Positions 50,867-57,659 of a DNA stretch of 57,659 bases are shown piece after piece. Under the pieces are notes generated by a model. It had not been told where the DNA came from. It searched no databases and was given only the letters and a program-made list of their open reading frames with translations. The number at the start of each line of letters is the position of its first letter. The stretch's first letter is position 1. Source of the DNA: Mesorhizobium escarrei (GTDB taxonomy: Bacteria > Pseudomonadota > Alphaproteobacteria > Rhizobiales > Rhizobiaceae); assembly GCF_935825525.1 (NCBI RefSeq), contig NZ_CAKXZT010000163.1:404-58062 (forward strand), given 5' to 3'. Position numbers and translations under genes: made by a program.

Positions 50867-51755
50867 CGAACCACAAGACGGGCAGCTATCTCTGCCACTG
50901 ACTATGCGGCCCTCTGAATGACCCGCCTATCTGTTTCGGAAGAGCTTGAAAGCGCCGCCGACCGTGGCCGCAGCCGTAAAAACCTCAATACCCCAGTTCA
51001 TAACGATGGGTCCTGGTTCCGATCGAGGGACTATGCAGCAGCACGTTCTGCCGTGCCAGACGCATCACTTGAAGGCGGTTCCGGGACATGCCCGCGAATT
51101 CTTTAAGCTACCTTCCGCCTTTGCGCTTCCCGCTGCCGGCCGCAGTAGGCGCTGAGGCTCATGAGGTGAAGAGGTGCCTGGCGGCCAAATGGTAAATTCC
51201 CCGCCCTCGTTGGAGGGTGCTTCAGCGGATAAGCAAGCCCGGCGGACCCGCTAGGTCCCTACCATGGTTTGGTGCCGTGGGTCCTTGGAACGGAGTCGCA
51301 TCATCGGCGTTACCGGCCAACCAAACGCAGCAAAATGGTATGGAGGAACGGGCGTGATCGAGTTGACCGAGACGGAAAGCGCTTTCTCAAGCGCGTTGAC
51401 ACCATCACTCACGTTCCCTGGTCGAACAAAGTCACCGCCGCAGATGCCAAAGGCAAGCCCCTGCGTGTCGCAAGGGCGACCTTTGCCCGATTAAGAGACG
51501 ACGGCATCATCATTCGATCTACGAGCGACCTGACCTCGAACACCTACGTCGTTAATTCTGCACCCGTGACGCCACAAGTCGAGGAAGTGCAGGAAGCATC
51601 CTGATCGGGCGGCTGCGAGGCACGTGCGGCGCTCTCCTTTTTACGCTTATACGGGAAGGTGGCGCCATACACCAGCCAACCGAAAGCCCGCCGTGCCTAA
51701 AGGTGCCAACCGCCGGTTGCTAGACGCGACGCAGCCGGCGGGCCTCCCCAAATGC
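50867..51755. other. stretch without a convincing gene
   Basis: About 890 bases. The longest reasonable frame is 51269-51604 (plus), whose C-terminal half (VTAADAKGKPLRVARATFAR, then LRDDGIIIRSTSDLTSNTYV) looks protein-like, but it has no ribosome binding site and I recognise no family. It may be the tail of another degraded gene. Confidence 0.4.
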
Positions 51756-52663
51756 TTAGGCTGCGGAACCGGCGAGAACGGGAAGCGACAATAAACCGGT
51801 TCCGATGATACCAAGGCTGAAGATGAAGAACGCGAACTCGCCTGCAAGCGGGCGCAGTGCCTCGGCAAAGTCGGGGGCGCTCGCGATCTCGGTCTTTCCG
51901 CTGCATGAAGGGTTGCTGCTGTGCTCGTCATGATGGCAAGCGCGACCGCATTGGAAACAGCCATGCCGACGAACGTATCCAGTCGGATGCGCCGGATTTC
52001 ACGTTTCGCCCCATCCGGTGCCCTGACCAGCGCTTTGGCTTGCGGTTCTTGTTCAATTTCCTCGACTTCCTGGGAGCTTTGCCAAAACAGAAGATAAGGA
52101 CTGATCGTCGTTCCCCGGATCGCTACGATGACGGTGAAACTATCTCCGTTGAGCGGAAACGAAGGTATCACCAGACCCTTGGCCGCAGCGAGCCAGGGGT
52201 CGACATCTGCGACCAAAAGGACTGCCACATAGGCAAGCAGCACAAGTGTCAGCCATTTTAGGTATCGAGCGTAGGCGCGTAAGAGACAAACGTCTGCAAT
52301 GTGACGGAGATCGCGGCAAAGCCGATCGTGAACGGCAACGCCGGCGTGCCGGTGGATAATTGTGCTGCTGCTCCCATCGCAGCGAGGTTGGCGCCGATAT
52401 TGATCGTGTTAGCCACGAAAAGCAGAGCGACCAGTCTCAGCACCGTCCATCTAGGCAGTATGTCGCCGAGGTTTTTGGCGAGGCCGCATCCGGTGACACG
52501 CCCGATTTCCCCGCTGACCAACGCTCATCAGCGGGTAGGTCACGACCATCGTCCACAGCATGTTGTAGCCGAACTAGGCGCCTGCTTGGAAATAGGTGGC
52601 ATTACCGCTCGGATCATCGTCTGCTGCGCCCGTGATAAGCCCCGGGCCGAGTTGTTTGAACGT
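51756..52663 (-). pseudogene. Nramp-family divalent metal transporter remnant
   Basis: Nramp proteins import Mn2+ or Fe2+ with protons. N-terminal FKQLGPGLITGAADDDPSG (with the metal-binding DPSG motif) ends in a stop. LVSGEIGRVTGCGLAKNLGD through NTINIGANLAAMGAAAQL is in another frame, then LLAYVAVLLVADVDPWLAAA to ISPYLLFWQSSQEVEEIEQE in a third. The end (EFAFFIFSLGIIGTGLLSLP, AGSAA) is cut by TAA at 51756. At least three frameshifts and a stop; clearly inactive. Confidence 0.85.
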
Positions 52664-52953
52664 TGCGGCTCGTCGCAATCGCTTGTGTGCGGAGAGCCGG
52701 TTTTTGTCTGGATTGGGCAGAATATCGGCGGCCGAGCTCACGAAGGCTTTCCTCTGGTTGCGCAAGAGAACGTCTTCGTCTTGGTTCAGTTCCGACCCCA
52801 AGAACTCGCCGGCCCGACCGGGTCCACTGTTCAGGCAGCCGAGTGCTATTCTTCGAAATGCGGGCACGTGACACCCACCACCAGGAACTTAAATGGGTGT
52901 CCCAGCATTGAGAGAGACCTGAAGCCGCCCCCTCCTTTTCAAGGAATTCAAGC

Positions 52954-55065
52954 ATGGCCAAGACAACCAGACAGTCGTCGGGCAAGCCCGCGACGATCCA
53001 TGATCAAAAGCTCGTGCGGGGGAACGGAGGCGAGCTTCACCAGATCGCCGAACGTGACAGCGAGATCCTGACGACCGCCCAAGGCGGCCCAGTGGCCGAT
53101 GACCAGAATACTTTAAAGATTGCCCAGCGCGGACCGTCACTAATCGAAGACTTCCACTTCCGTGAGAAGATTTTTCATTTCGATCACGAGCGCATTCCCG
53201 AGCGCGTCGTGCATGCACGCGGCTATGGCGCGCACGGCTTCTTCGAGACCTATGAATCGCTAGCGGCTTACACCCGCGCGGATATCTTCCAGCGTGCCGG
53301 CGAGAAGACGCCGGCCTTCGTGCGGTTCTCCACGGTGGCCGGTTCGAAAGGCTCGTTCGACCTGGCGCGGGACGTGCGTGGGTTCGCCGTCAAATTCTAC
53401 ACCAACGAAGGCAATTGGGATCTCGTCGGCAACAACATCCCGGTTTTCTTTATTCAGGACGCAATCAAGTTTCCCGACGTCATTCATTCAGTGAAGCCTG
53501 AGCCTGATCGTGCCTTCCCGCAGGCGCAATCGGCACACGACAATTTCTGGGACTTCATCAGCCTGACGCCCGAATCGATGCACATGATTATGTGGGTCAT
53601 GTCGGATCGGGCGATACCTCGGTCCTTCCGGTTCATGCAGGGATTCGGTGTTCACACGTTCCGGCTGGTCAATGCGAAGGACGAATCCACCTTCGTCAAA
53701 TTCATCTGGAAGCCGAAGCTCGGCATGCAGTCGGTCGTTTGGAACGAAGCGGTCAAGATCAACGGCGCTGACCCCGATTTTCATCGACGCGACCTCTGGA
53801 ATGCCATCCAGTCTGGTGATTTCCCGGAATGGGAGCTCAACCTCCAGCTCTTCGATCAGGACTTCGCGGACAGTTTTGACTTCGACGTTCTGGATCCGAC
53901 CAAGATCATTCCGGAAGAAATCCTCGCGCCGGTCCCGGTCGGCCGCTTGGTGCTCGATCGTATGCCCGACAATTTCTTCGCCGAGACCGAGCAGGTCGCG
54001 TTCATGACGCAGAACGTACCGCCCGGCGTCGACTTTTCCAACGATCCCCTGCTGCAGGGTCGAAACTTCTCCTACCTGGACACGCAACTGAAGCGTCTCG
54101 GCAGCCCCAACTTCACCCATATCCCGATCAACGCACCCAAATGCCCGTTCCACCACTTCCAGCAGGATGGCCACATGGCAATGCGCAATCCGGTCGGCCG
54201 CGTGAACTACCAGCCGAATTCATTCGGCGAAGGCCCGCGGGAATCGCCGCAGCACGGTTTCCGGTCGTTCGCCGAGGCGGAGGAAGGCCAGAAAGTCCGT
54301 CTGCGCGCAGAGAGCTTCGCCGACCACTACAGCCAGGCGCGACAGTTCTTCAACAGTCAGACCGCGCCTGAGCAGAAGCATATCGCCATGGCGCTGTCCT
54401 TCGAGCTCTCCAAGGTCGAGACAACGGTTATCCGCGAGCGCATGGTGTCGCATCTCCTCAACATTGATGAAGGCTTGGCAGAAACTGTCGCTGACAAGCT
54501 TGGCATGAAGCAATTGCCCAAGCCCGCGGATGCGGCGGTCGCGCCGAGGGACGATCTCGAACCATCGCCGGCGCTCAGCATCATCCGGAACGGGCCTGAC
54601 AGTTTTGCTGGCCGCAAAGTCGGTGTGCTTGTCAGTCCCGGCGCCGATGCAGCGCTGCTGAAGAACCTCCAGGCAGCGATCGAGAAGGAAGGCGCGGTGA
54701 TGGAGGTCATAGCGCCCAAGGTGGGCGGCGTCGAGGCGGCGGATGGAAGTCTCATCGCTGCAAAGCACATGATCGACGGCGGGCCATCGGTCCTGTTCGA
54801 CGCAGTAGCGCTGATCCTCTCCGAGGAAGGAGCGGAGCGCCTGACGGGCGAGGCCGCCGCGCGCGATTTCGTTGCCGACGCTTTTGCTCATTGCAAATTC
54901 ATCGGCTTCACTTCGGAGGCCGTCCCGCTGCTGCAGAAGGCCGGCGTCGATCCGGAAGCCGATGAAGGCATGATTGGTCTCGATGATCCCAAGGCGATTA
55001 CTGGTTTTATCGAGGGCTGCCGCAAGCTGCGTCTCTGGAGCCGGGAAATGGCCGTCAAATTGTAG
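52954..55065 (+). CDS. katE: large-subunit catalase HPII
   Basis: A 703-residue clade-2 catalase that splits hydrogen peroxide in the cytoplasm. Catalytic His87 is in ERVVHARGYGAHGFF; the Asn is in GNNIPVFFIQDAIKFPD; the haem Tyr lies in GRNFSYLDTQLKRLGSPNF. After about residue 545 a DJ-1/PfpI-like domain follows (FAGRKVGVLVSPGADAALL onward), as in all large-subunit catalases; length is normal. CAAGGA precedes the ATG. A small DUF6894-type gene lies directly behind it and may be co-transcribed. Expected stationary-phase or stress expression cannot be read from the sequence. Confidence 0.95.
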   Translation: MAKTTRQSSGKPATIHDQKLVRGNGGELHQIAERDSEILTTAQGGPVADDQNTLKIAQRGPSLIEDFHFREKIFHFDHERIPERVVHARGYGAHGFFETYESLAAYTRADIFQRAGEKTPAFVRFSTVAGSKGSFDLARDVRGFAVKFYTNEGNWDLVGNNIPVFFIQDAIKFPDVIHSVKPEPDRAFPQAQSAHDNFWDFISLTPESMHMIMWVMSDRAIPRSFRFMQGFGVHTFRLVNAKDESTFVKFIWKPKLGMQSVVWNEAVKINGADPDFHRRDLWNAIQSGDFPEWELNLQLFDQDFADSFDFDVLDPTKIIPEEILAPVPVGRLVLDRMPDNFFAETEQVAFMTQNVPPGVDFSNDPLLQGRNFSYLDTQLKRLGSPNFTHIPINAPKCPFHHFQQDGHMAMRNPVGRVNYQPNSFGEGPRESPQHGFRSFAEAEEGQKVRLRAESFADHYSQARQFFNSQTAPEQKHIAMALSFELSKVETTVIRERMVSHLLNIDEGLAETVADKLGMKQLPKPADAAVAPRDDLEPSPALSIIRNGPDSFAGRKVGVLVSPGADAALLKNLQAAIEKEGAVMEVIAPKVGGVEAADGSLIAAKHMIDGGPSVLFDAVALILSEEGAERLTGEAAARDFVADAFAHCKFIGFTSEAVPLLQKAGVDPEADEGMIGLDDPKAITGFIEGCRKLRLWSREMAVKL

Positions 55066-55085
55066 CGATGGTGACGGAGTTTCTC

Positions 55086-55594
55086 ATGCAGATCATTCGA
55101 ACCGAAGTTACCCAGGCAACCGCCCCGACCGGACAGCCCATCCTGCGCGTGATCTTCTGCGGCGAAGGCGGTGACTGCGTTACCGTCGACATGGCACGCG
55201 TTTACGGCGGAAACAACGAGGCCGCTATCAGCCGAGCGAAGGCGGCCTTGGTCCAGACCGCGACTCTCGATTTGGCTGTGAACGACTACGATGCCCGAAG
55301 CAATGGCAATTTGACGAAGTCGCCGTCACAGCGACGAAAGATGAAAACGGCGGGCTCTACACCTTCGAGTATCGCGACGGCGGACGCGGCCGTCAGGTTC
55401 CTCCGTCCAGGATGCCAAGTTTAGAGGCTGCGCGGGAGGAAGCAGTTCGATGCGCTATCGATCTTCTGGTCGACCTTCAGCCGGGCACGGACGATCTTTC
55501 AGGTTGGCTCGTGCGCCTGCGCGACGAGAACGGCGAACTGCTGTACGCCATCGACGTGCAGGAGGCGGAAACAGCCCGCCTGACAAGACCATGA
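55086..55594 (+). pseudogene. DUF6894-type protein, frameshifted
   Basis: The ATG at 55086 (GGAG upstream) reads MQIIRTEVTQATAPTGQP to NDYDARSNGN in one frame. The protein-like sequence then continues in another frame as DEVAVTATKDENGGLYTFEY, then MPSLEAAREEAVRCAIDLL and LSGWLVRLRDENGELLYAID, the DUF6894 pattern, ending at TGA 55592. One missing T in the TTT run at about 55310 explains the break. Either a one-base assembly error or a recent mutation, since both halves are otherwise intact. Twenty bases after katE. Confidence 0.7.
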
Positions 55595-55709
55595 ACCGGC
55601 AACGGCTAAAGGCGGATTGGCAGAGATGCGAGGCTACGGCGGGACCTCCCGGGCTATGCCCGCGCTCAGATAGAGACTATGCGTCACCCGACCGCGGCCG
55701 CGGCTGATC

Positions 55710-56318
55710 ATGGCCGCCCTAGGCCTGGTACACGGTCCGCTTGGTGAGAATTCCCTACATCTTTGCGTTGACATGCAGCGCCTGTTCGCGCCCGGCGGGC
55801 CTTGGGCCGTGCCGTGGGCGCAAAACGTGCTGCCGGTCATCGAGGAATTGACGGCAAGACATCCGCAGCAAACGCTGTTCACACGTTTTGTTCCGGCCGC
55901 TCGGCCTGGCGAAGGACCGGGCATGTGGGCGCGGTATTATCGGCGTTGGGCCGAGGTCACCCTTGCCAACATCGATGCCGGCCTCGTCGATCTGATGCCT
56001 TCTCTGGCGCGGTTCGTGCCGCCGGCAAGAACGCTCGACAAGCAAGTCTATTCGCCGTGGACTGAAGGCCGGCTCGACGCGATGCTCAATGGGTCAGGGA
56101 TCGACACGCTGGTCATCACCGGCGGCGAAACCGATGTCTGCGTGCTCGCCACCGTCCTCGGCGCCATCGACCGTGGTTTTCGTGTCGTCCTTGCGACCGA
56201 TGCCATCTGCAGTTCGGTCGACCAGACGCATGACGCACTGTTGGAGCTCTACCGCTCTCGCTTCAGCGAGCAAGTCGAGGCGGTGAGGATTGAAGAGGTT
56301 CTGGAGAACTGGCGCTAG
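55710..56318 (+). CDS. isochorismatase-family cysteine hydrolase
   Basis: A 202-residue isochorismatase/nicotinamidase-fold hydrolase. The triad is visible: Asp in LHLCVDMQRLFAPGGPW, Lys in TLDKQVYSPW and Cys in ITGGETDVCVLATVLGA. RPGEGPGMWARYYRRW is an unusual insertion that may shape the substrate pocket. Members hydrolyse amides or vinyl ethers such as nicotinamide, ureidoacrylate or isochorismate; the substrate here is not clear. A membrane protein gene follows 26 bases downstream and may be co-transcribed. Confidence 0.88.
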   Translation: MAALGLVHGPLGENSLHLCVDMQRLFAPGGPWAVPWAQNVLPVIEELTARHPQQTLFTRFVPAARPGEGPGMWARYYRRWAEVTLANIDAGLVDLMPSLARFVPPARTLDKQVYSPWTEGRLDAMLNGSGIDTLVITGGETDVCVLATVLGAIDRGFRVVLATDAICSSVDQTHDALLELYRSRFSEQVEAVRIEEVLENWR

Positions 56319-56344
56319 CCGAAGGCTCCGTGGGAGACAAGATC

Positions 56345-56983
56345 ATGAGAACCATATTTCGGGACAACGGGCTTACGATCGCCCTGGTAGCGATGTTCCT
56401 GTTCAGCGCACTCGGCATGATCTGGTCGGGGCATTCTGCCTACAATGAAGAACTTCGTGAGCATGGCTCGGCAGCGATCGGGCTGTTGGCTTATTTGAAA
56501 AGCGGCGACTTCCTCTCGGCGCTCTTCGAAAACTGGGAAAGCGAATTCCTGCAGATGTCGGCCTATGTCATGCTGACTGCAATGCTGTTCCAACGCGGTT
56601 CCGCCGAGTCTCGTGATCCCGATGATCCCAACCGGCCCGAGGACGAACTTCCGACCGCCACCCGCTGGCGCAACCCGATCCTGTCGTGGCTCTATTCATA
56701 CTCGCTGGGCTTGGCGCTGGCCCTGCTGTTCATCATCTCATTTGCCTTGCATTGGTGGGCGAGCCTGGCGGCCGCGAACGAGGAGGCGCTTCGGCACGGC
56801 GGCGAGGCTCAATCCCTGGGAGACTATCTTCTCGACGCCCAGCTATGGTTCGAGTCCTTTCAGAACTGGCAGTCGGAATTCATGTCGACGGCCGTCCTAG
56901 TCCTGCTGTCGATTTTCCTACGCCACAAGGGCTCCCCGGAATCAAAGCCAGCCGGCGCGTCAAACTCCGAAACCGGCGCATGA
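56345..56983 (+). CDS. DUF6766-like membrane protein with two repeats
   Basis: A 212-residue membrane protein. Two tandem units each contain a membrane segment, an acidic loop and a second membrane segment: LTIALVAMFLFSALGMIWSG, YNEELREHGSAA, FENWESEFLQMSAYVMLTAM, and then LALALLFIISFALHWWASLA, NEEALRHGGEAQSL, FQNWQSEFMSTAVLVLLSIF. Both units end in the same QRGSAES/HKGSPES-type tail. The ATG at 56345 has GGGAGA upstream. Family function is unknown. Follows the isochorismatase-fold gene. Confidence 0.8.
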   Translation: MRTIFRDNGLTIALVAMFLFSALGMIWSGHSAYNEELREHGSAAIGLLAYLKSGDFLSALFENWESEFLQMSAYVMLTAMLFQRGSAESRDPDDPNRPEDELPTATRWRNPILSWLYSYSLGLALALLFIISFALHWWASLAAANEEALRHGGEAQSLGDYLLDAQLWFESFQNWQSEFMSTAVLVLLSIFLRHKGSPESKPAGASNSETGA

Positions 56984-57007
56984 GTCTCCGCGTGCAGGCA
57001 ACGATCG

Positions 57008-57214
57008 CTATGGTTCGGCAATCAGGCGGTGCCGGAAACGGTCGCGAAAGTGGTCGTTGAAGAACCGGCCCTTTACGAAGGCGTTTCGGAACGCCGCATA
57101 GGTCTCCGGCGGCACAACCTATAGTCATAACGCTTGCCGCTCGCGACGAACCACCGAGAGAACCCTTGTCTCCGGATCGTACTCGGTCTTGCGGATTGAC
57201 GTTGATGGATACAT
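57008..57214 (-). pseudogene. KTSC-domain protein, frameshifted
   Basis: KTSC domains are about 60 residues and occur alone or with nucleic-acid enzymes. Reading from the ATG at 57214: MYPSTSIRKTEYDPETRVLSV, then the family segment WFVASGKRYDY lies in another frame, then VVPPETYAAFRNAFVKGRFF, NDHFRDRFRHRL returns to the first frame. In the original frame the middle segment contains TGA and TAG. Losses of two and one bases explain the pattern. It starts 11 bases after the hypothetical gene at 57226. Confidence 0.65.
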
Positions 57215-57225
57215 GATAGCGGCCT

Positions 57226-57531
57226 CTATCCGAGCGGCATTGGCATGTAGCCGGTGATCACCGTGTCCTGCCGGAACCGCCGTTCCAGTTCCGCCTGCCG
57301 TTTGCGCCAGTCCGGCAGGGCGATGTCCTCCACCATCACTTCGAAGATGACGATATCATCTTTGCTGGACCGTTCGCCATCCTGCCACTGACCTTCCGCG
57401 GGCGCCTGCAGGTAGGCCGTGACGCCGTCGAAACGGCTGGCAAGGTCTTCCTTCACGCAGTCGAAATCGTCCCGGCCAAATGGCTGGCCGGTGTTGTCCG
57501 CTCGGGGAAGCAGGATCTGGACGAGGTGCAT
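57226..57531 (-). CDS. hypothetical protein, 101 aa
   Basis: A 101-residue soluble protein: MHLVQILLPRADNTGQPFGR, ASRFDGVTAYLQAPAEGQWQ, DIVIFEVMVEDIALPDWRKR, ELERRFRQDTVITGYMPMPL. The pattern matches a conserved small alpha/beta hypothetical family of soil bacteria without known function. The ATG at 57531 gives the family-like start; an upstream in-frame GTG would add 14 residues. Followed by the broken KTSC gene on the same strand. Confidence 0.7.
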   Translation of the reverse strand: MHLVQILLPRADNTGQPFGRDDFDCVKEDLASRFDGVTAYLQAPAEGQWQDGERSSKDDIVIFEVMVEDIALPDWRKRQAELERRFRQDTVITGYMPMPLG

Positions 57532-57659
57532 GAGACCGCTCGCTGAAAAGCGGTCAAAGATTGCAAAGACCAACGCCGTCCTTTGCCTGGTCAGAGCCGC
57601 TTGTCCTTCGCGGGCCGGCGGTCAGTGGGCGAGCGGATTTGCGCCGTCCGCCTAGCGCA

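Noticed and set aside
1..57659. CRISPR arrays, tRNA or rRNA genes, intact insertion sequences
   Set aside because: No regularly spaced repeats, tRNA-like cloverleaf, rRNA or transposase coding sequence was recognised on either strand.

Overview
The window looks like accessory DNA from a Mesorhizobium-type alphaproteobacterium (Rhizobiales). The reasons are high GC coding bias, a MucR-type regulator remnant, several small rhizobial families (DUF768, DUF982, DUF3072, DUF6894, KTSC), and dense sugar/cyclitol catabolic operons with ribose-type ABC transporters. I see no tRNA, rRNA, CRISPR array or intact insertion sequence.

Layout. (1) 1-2.7 kb: small minus-strand genes with clear Rho-independent terminators, and a frameshifted mucR. 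(2) 2.9-10.4 kb: a glycan block with a beta-propeller glycosidase-like protein, a glycosyltransferase, UDP-galactopyranose mutase (glf), and two clan GH-A glycosidase-like enzymes. (3) 10.6-11.6 kb: a YihY/BrkB membrane protein. (4) 11.9-32.7 kb: a 19-gene cyclitol/polyol catabolic island. It holds a ribose-type ABC importer, an inositol dehydrogenase-like enzyme, an IolE/MocC-like TIM barrel, IolD, an SMP-30 lactonase, three further Gfo/Idh/MocA enzymes, a HisD-like dehydrogenase, three SDRs, a 2-hydroxyacid dehydrogenase, an HpcH/HpaI aldolase, a periplasmic-binding-fold protein without a signal peptide, and a LacI regulator. (5) 32.8-34.5 kb: gene debris around a LysR gene. (6) 34.6-49.0 kb: a second catabolic island with a split transketolase, a secreted SGNH hydrolase, an amidohydrolase plus NifU-domain pair, a PRISE-like SDR, a second SDR, two divergent LysR genes, and a second ABC importer ending in a cupin gene. 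(7) 49.2-52.7 kb: a decay belt with remnants of metC, a zinc alcohol dehydrogenase and an Nramp transporter, and one intact DUF768 gene. (8) 52.9-57.6 kb: katE catalase, a broken DUF6894 gene, an isochorismatase-fold hydrolase, a two-repeat membrane protein, a broken KTSC gene and a hypothetical gene.

The most striking signal is a 16-bp palindrome-like motif (consensus TTGCATAGCTATGCAA, 1-3 mismatches). I found six copies, all between 14.98 and 28.96 kb and all at promoters or starts of the genes in island 4. Together they adjoin every transcription unit of that island, including the one that carries the LacI gene. I infer a local LacI regulon for uptake and breakdown of an inositol-like compound. 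The first three inositol steps (dehydrogenase, dehydratase-like, ring hydrolase) are represented. The usual later enzymes (IolB, IolC, IolJ, IolA) are absent from the window, and a lactonase, a class II aldolase and extra dehydrogenases sit there instead, so the substrate or the lower pathway may differ from the classical one.
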